From Nitrospira sp. (GTDB lineage: Bacteria > Nitrospirota > Nitrospiria > Nitrospirales > Nitrospiraceae), in NCBI GenBank assembly GCA_024998705.1, contig JACOEF010000472.1, positions 1 to 18,441 on the forward strand: a stretch of DNA of 18,441 nt, given 5' to 3'. This document shows positions 15,880 to 18,441 of this stretch, one piece after another (the stretch's first letter is position 1; every line of letters begins with the position of its first letter). A model generated the notes under the pieces. That model was not told the DNA's origin. It did no database searches and worked only from the letters and a program-made list of their open reading frames with translations. Made by a program: the position numbers and the translations under genes.

Positions 15880-16924
15880 GTTGCGACACCCCGGCTTCTT
15901 CGAACGTCGCCATCTCGGTGAGAATCATAATCGAGGCCTGCACCAAGCCCATACCCAGGCAGGCTCCAGTCCCTTCGCCTAACCGCAGGTCGAGATCGAG
16001 CAACGGCTTCAGCCCCAGATGGTCGAGGATTGCCTGATGACCTCGTTCCACCGAACGATGCGACGCAATCAGGTAGTCACGACAGAGCGGCTGCAACCCC
16101 ACCGCGATCAACGCGGCCGCACCGGCAATGAACCCATCCAACACCACAGGCACCCGTGCGGCCGCCGCCCCCAGGATCAGTCCGGCCAGGCCGGCTATTT
16201 CGAGACCGCCCACCTTCGCGAGCACTTCGATGGCATCGGCCCGGTTCGGACGATGCCGGTCGAGCGCCTGCTCAATGACGGCGACTTTGCGGGCATGGCC
16301 TGCTGCGTCGATGCCGGTCCCTCGACCCGTCACCTCAGCCACAACCACGCCGGTCATCACCGCGGTAATCGCTGCGCTCGGCGTCGTGTTGCCGATGCCC
16401 ATTTCGCCGGTCCCGATCAGGCCGACTCCTTCACGCTCGGCGTCCATGGCCAACCCGATCCCGACCTCCACTGCTTGCACGGCCTGGTCACGACTCATGG
16501 CCGACTCCACCAGCAGATTGTTCGTGCCCGGCATCACCTTCTTGTGAATGAGCCCCGGCACCGCACCGAAGTCATATGCCACTCCGATATCCACCACCCG
16601 CACCCCGACTCCGGCATGACGCGCGAGCACATTCACTCCGGCGCCGCCACGCAGGAAGTTCAACACCATTTGCGGCGTGACTTCACGCGGGTAGGCGCTC
16701 ACACCTTCGGTCGCCACGCCGTGGTCAGCCGCAAATGTAAATACGACCCCTCGCGGCACAGCCGGCTTCACTTGGCCGGTAATCGTGGCATACCGCACCG
16801 CGGTATCTTCCAGCCGCCCCAGACTGCCGAGGGGTTTGGTCAACCGGTCGAGGCGGGATTGCGTCCGCGCGGCAATCGCCTGATCCACAGGTTGAATTCG
16901 TCCCAACACTTCCTGGAGCGTCAT
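15872..16924 (-). CDS. cobT: Nicotinate-nucleotide:dimethylbenzimidazole phosphoribosyltransferase (CobT)
   Basis: 350 residues from the ATG at 16924, which has a good GGGAAGGA site and lies 16 bases after cobU; the open frame further upstream would run into cobU. CobT transfers ribose phosphate from nicotinate mononucleotide to the lower-ligand base, giving alpha-ribazole phosphate. Hallmarks: [12 protein letters not shown] near 28-39, [47 protein letters not shown], and GEGTGACLG near the C-terminus with E317, the counterpart of the catalytic glutamate at the same number in Salmonella CobT. Length and motifs are those of a full active enzyme. Its DMB substrate is made by BluB in the same operon. 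Confidence 0.97.
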   Translation of the reverse strand: MTLQEVLGRIQPVDQAIAARTQSRLDRLTKPLGSLGRLEDTAVRYATITGQVKPAVPRGVVFTFAADHGVATEGVSAYPREVTPQMVLNFLRGGAGVNVLARHAGVGVRVVDIGVAYDFGAVPGLIHKKVMPGTNNLLVESAMSRDQAVQAVEVGIGLAMDAEREGVGLIGTGEMGIGNTTPSAAITAVMTGVVVAEVTGRGTGIDAAGHARKVAVIEQALDRHRPNRADAIEVLAKVGGLEIAGLAGLILGAAAARVPVVLDGFIAGAAALIAVGLQPLCRDYLIASHRSVERGHQAILDHLGLKPLLDLDLRLGEGTGACLGMGLVQASIMILTEMATFEEAGVSQRD

Positions 16925-16940
16925 CGAATTTCCTTCCCTC

Positions 16941-17477
16941 TCATTTAAGCCTGAGTGTCTGGCCGCTGATGACAAAGTAGACTTCGTCGGCCGCTGCCGC
17001 GATCTGTTGGTTGACCCGACCAGCGACATCGCGAAACGCTCGCGCACTGCGACTCGTGGGTACCAGCCCGAAGCCCAACTCGTTGCTCACCAACACCACC
17101 CGCGCCTTCGTGGTACGGATGGCCTGGAGCAATTCCTCAACGAGTGGGACCATCTCCGCCCCGGCGATCCGACGTCCACACACATTACTTAACCAGAGGG
17201 TCAGACAATCCACCACGACGGTGCGATAGGCCTGTCCGTCCGCTCGAAACCAGGCAGCCAAGTCACGCGGCACCTCGGCGGTGATCCAGTCGGCAGGACG
17301 GGTCTCGCGATGCCGCGCAATACGCGCTTTCATTTCACCGTCCAGCGCCTGCCCCGTCGCGACAAAGGCTTTAGGCGCGCGGCGGCCCGCCCGATCGAGC
17401 GCTGCCTGACTTTTTCCTGACGCAGCTCCGCCCAGCACCAGAATAAGACGCGCTGCGGTGGCCGGCTGCTTTTTCAT
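16941..17477 (-). CDS. cobU: Adenosylcobinamide kinase / adenosylcobinamide-phosphate guanylyltransferase (CobU/CobP)
   Basis: 178 residues from the ATG at 17477, four bases after the pduO stop; a longer frame upstream would overlap pduO. CobU phosphorylates adenosylcobinamide and then attaches GMP to give adenosylcobinamide-GDP. The N-terminus [13 protein letters not shown] holds the P-loop (16-23). The guanylylated histidine is expected at H56 in [11 protein letters not shown], followed by the WITAEVP signature. Later come [25 protein letters not shown] and [20 protein letters not shown], all family hallmarks. It is the bifunctional bacterial type rather than archaeal CobY, so the organism could also phosphorylate adenosylcobinamide directly without CbiZ. 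Confidence 0.97.
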   Translation of the reverse strand: MKKQPATAARLILVLGGAASGKSQAALDRAGRRAPKAFVATGQALDGEMKARIARHRETRPADWITAEVPRDLAAWFRADGQAYRTVVVDCLTLWLSNVCGRRIAGAEMVPLVEELLQAIRTTKARVVLVSNELGFGLVPTSRSARAFRDVAGRVNQQIAAAADEVYFVISGQTLRLK

Positions 17478-17481
17478 CAGC

Positions 17482-18078
17482 TTACTCGGCGTTCGCGCCG
17501 GACTCACGTTGCCATAAGAACTCCGGCTCCCCCTGGGTCTTCGACACCCAGCGCGCGAGGACAAAGAGCGTATCACTCAACCGGTTGAGGTACTTATTCA
17601 GCTCGCCCGCCACCGGCTCCTCACGGCTCAATCGGATGCAGATGCGTTCGGCGCGGCGACAGATCGTTCGTGCCTGGCGGAGCGTCGCCGAGACCTTTCC
17701 GCCACCGGGTAGAATGAACTCCTTGAGCGGAGCCAGCTCCTCCTGGCATCGATCGATGATCTGCTCGAGTTTCGTCACATCCTTCGCCGTCACCTCCGGC
17801 ATATTGGGAAATATCTGGCCCGGCGCCGTGGCCAGAATGCTCCCGATATCAAAGAGCTTGTTCTGCACCCAGCGCAGATCCGACTCCAGTTGTGTCGCAG
17901 CGGCAGACTCGCTCCCGGCTTCGGCGTTCATCGCCCGCACCAGCCCCACAGAGGCATTCAACTCATCGACCGTACCGTAGGCTTCGACCCGCAGGCAGTC
18001 CTTCCAAACCTGCTGCCCACCGGCTAATCTCGTTTGGCCCGCGTCGCCGGTTCTCGTATAGACTTTGGTGATCCGCAT
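17482..18078 (-). CDS. pduO: ATP:cob(I)alamin adenosyltransferase, PduO type
   Basis: 198 residues; the ATG at 18078 has GGGGGAAACCGGAG immediately upstream. It transfers the 5'-deoxyadenosyl group from ATP to cob(I)alamin or other reduced corrinoids, making the adenosylated forms used by the rest of the pathway. The PduO/MMAB signature is TRTGDAGQTRLAGG at 8-21, then AYGTVDELNASVGLVRA, and FILPGGGKVSATLRQARTIC with RRAERICIRLSREE near the C-terminal third. It is unrelated to CobA/BtuR-type transferases. Its first 55 bases overlap the end of bluB in another frame; the cobU start is 4 bases after its stop. Confidence 0.97.
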   Translation of the reverse strand: MRITKVYTRTGDAGQTRLAGGQQVWKDCLRVEAYGTVDELNASVGLVRAMNAEAGSESAAATQLESDLRWVQNKLFDIGSILATAPGQIFPNMPEVTAKDVTKLEQIIDRCQEELAPLKEFILPGGGKVSATLRQARTICRRAERICIRLSREEPVAGELNKYLNRLSDTLFVLARWVSKTQGEPEFLWQRESGANAE

Positions 18079-18441
18079 CTCCGGTTTCCCCCTTCCCGCC
18101 GCACTCTATTGCCCCATGACTCGTAGTGCACCAATTCCTGTACCGGAAGTCTGGCGCGCCAACCGGCAGCTTCAAGATCCGGCCTCGGCGAAAACTCTGA
18201 TACATAGCCGAGACAAAGGTAGGCCAGCACCTTGACCGATCTCGGGATACCGAGCACCTGCTTTAATGCGGTATGACTCAAGATGCTCACCCATCCAACC
18301 CCGATGCCTTCGGCCCGGGCCGCCAACCACAGATTCTGAATAGCGCAACAGGTACTATATAAATCCGTATCCCGCACGGTCGATCGCCCGAGGACCTGAG
18401 GCCCGCCCCGTTGCCGACTGCACGTCACGCAGAGATTCACC
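18024..18441 (-). CDS. bluB: 5,6-dimethylbenzimidazole synthase (BluB), N-terminus outside the window
   Basis: The visible 138 C-terminal residues belong to the BluB flavin-destruction family of the nitroreductase fold, which makes the lower ligand DMB from reduced FMN and oxygen. Hallmarks: GGPQVLGRSTVRDTDLYS, then CAIQNLWLAARAEGIGVGWV and SILSHTALKQVLGIP. The N-terminal part, expected to contain the flavin contacts and the catalytic aspartate, lies past the right edge. The C-terminus continues past the usual end (ELVHYESWG) by about 25 residues, reading into the 5' end of pduO in another frame before a TAG at 18024. A short frameshift or natural tail are both possible. Requirement for oxygen indicates an aerobic or microaerobic organism. 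Confidence 0.93.
   Translation of the reverse strand, partial: VNLCVTCSRQRGGPQVLGRSTVRDTDLYSTCCAIQNLWLAARAEGIGVGWVSILSHTALKQVLGIPRSVKVLAYLCLGYVSEFSPRPDLEAAGWRARLPVQELVHYESWGNRVRREGGNRRCGSPKSIREPATRAKRD

Noticed and set aside
16019..16948. 309-codon plus-strand open frame
   Set aside because: Antisense of cobT, which has complete motifs. His/Arg-rich translation.
16925..17047. Upstream extension of cobT to 17047
   Set aside because: Overlaps cobU. The family N-terminus and ribosome site are at 16924.
17478..17576. Upstream extension of cobU to 17576
   Set aside because: Overlaps pduO out of frame. The P-loop start near residue 11 of the shorter form matches the family.
1..18441. CRISPR arrays, tRNA or rRNA genes, insertion sequences, integrases
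   Set aside because: No regularly spaced repeats, no tRNA-like or rRNA-like segments and no transposase or integrase motifs were seen in either strand.

Overview
All eighteen genes lie on the minus strand, so transcription runs from high to low coordinates. They form two compact blocks: a cobalamin (vitamin B12) assembly and salvage operon at 10731-18441, and a chemosensory operon at 1-10337. A 393-base gap between them holds a terminator-like hairpin and candidate promoters. The composition is moderately GC-rich, coding is dense, and there are no mobile elements, RNA genes or CRISPR arrays. A periplasmic Tll0287-like (DUF3365) haem protein beside a Pil-Chp-like chemosensory array and a CbiZ-containing B12 operon would fit Nitrospirota (Nitrospira-like), but that is a family-level impression and cannot be proved from this window.

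Right block, in transcription order: bluB (partial at the right edge), pduO-type ATP:cob(I)alamin adenosyltransferase, cobU, cobT, cobS, cbiB, threonine-phosphate decarboxylase (cobD), cbiZ and cobQ. Together they make the lower ligand (BluB), adenosylate the corrinoid (PduO), amidate it to adenosylcobyric acid (CobQ), attach aminopropanol phosphate (CobD, CbiB), and build and join the nucleotide loop (CobU, CobT, CobS). CbiZ cuts the aminopropanol arm off imported corrinoids so that they re-enter at adenosylcobyric acid. The block is therefore a late-synthesis and corrinoid-remodelling operon. Consecutive stop/start overlaps of ATGA type indicate tight translational coupling.

Left block, in transcription order: a periplasmic mono-haem Tll0287-like protein, a CheY-like single-domain regulator, CheW, a PilJ-like methyl-accepting protein with a second HAMP-like segment, a 1132-residue hybrid CheA with three HPt domains, a CheW domain and a C-terminal receiver, two divergent CheW-like proteins, a receiver fused to a very long coiled coil, and a protein that starts with an HPt-like domain lacking the phosphorylatable histidine (partial at the left edge). 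No CheR or CheB is visible. Gene order and MCP architecture resemble the Pil-Chp/Tfp class that controls type IV pili and surface motility rather than flagella. The coiled-coil regulator recalls FrzS-like output proteins. The adjacent haem protein is a candidate input.

The most notable points are the possible haem-linked input, the coiled-coil regulator with an internal repeat, the tandem duplication of HPt domains in CheA, the degenerate HPt protein, co-occurrence of CbiZ with the full CobU/BluB route, and the 55-base bluB/pduO overlap.
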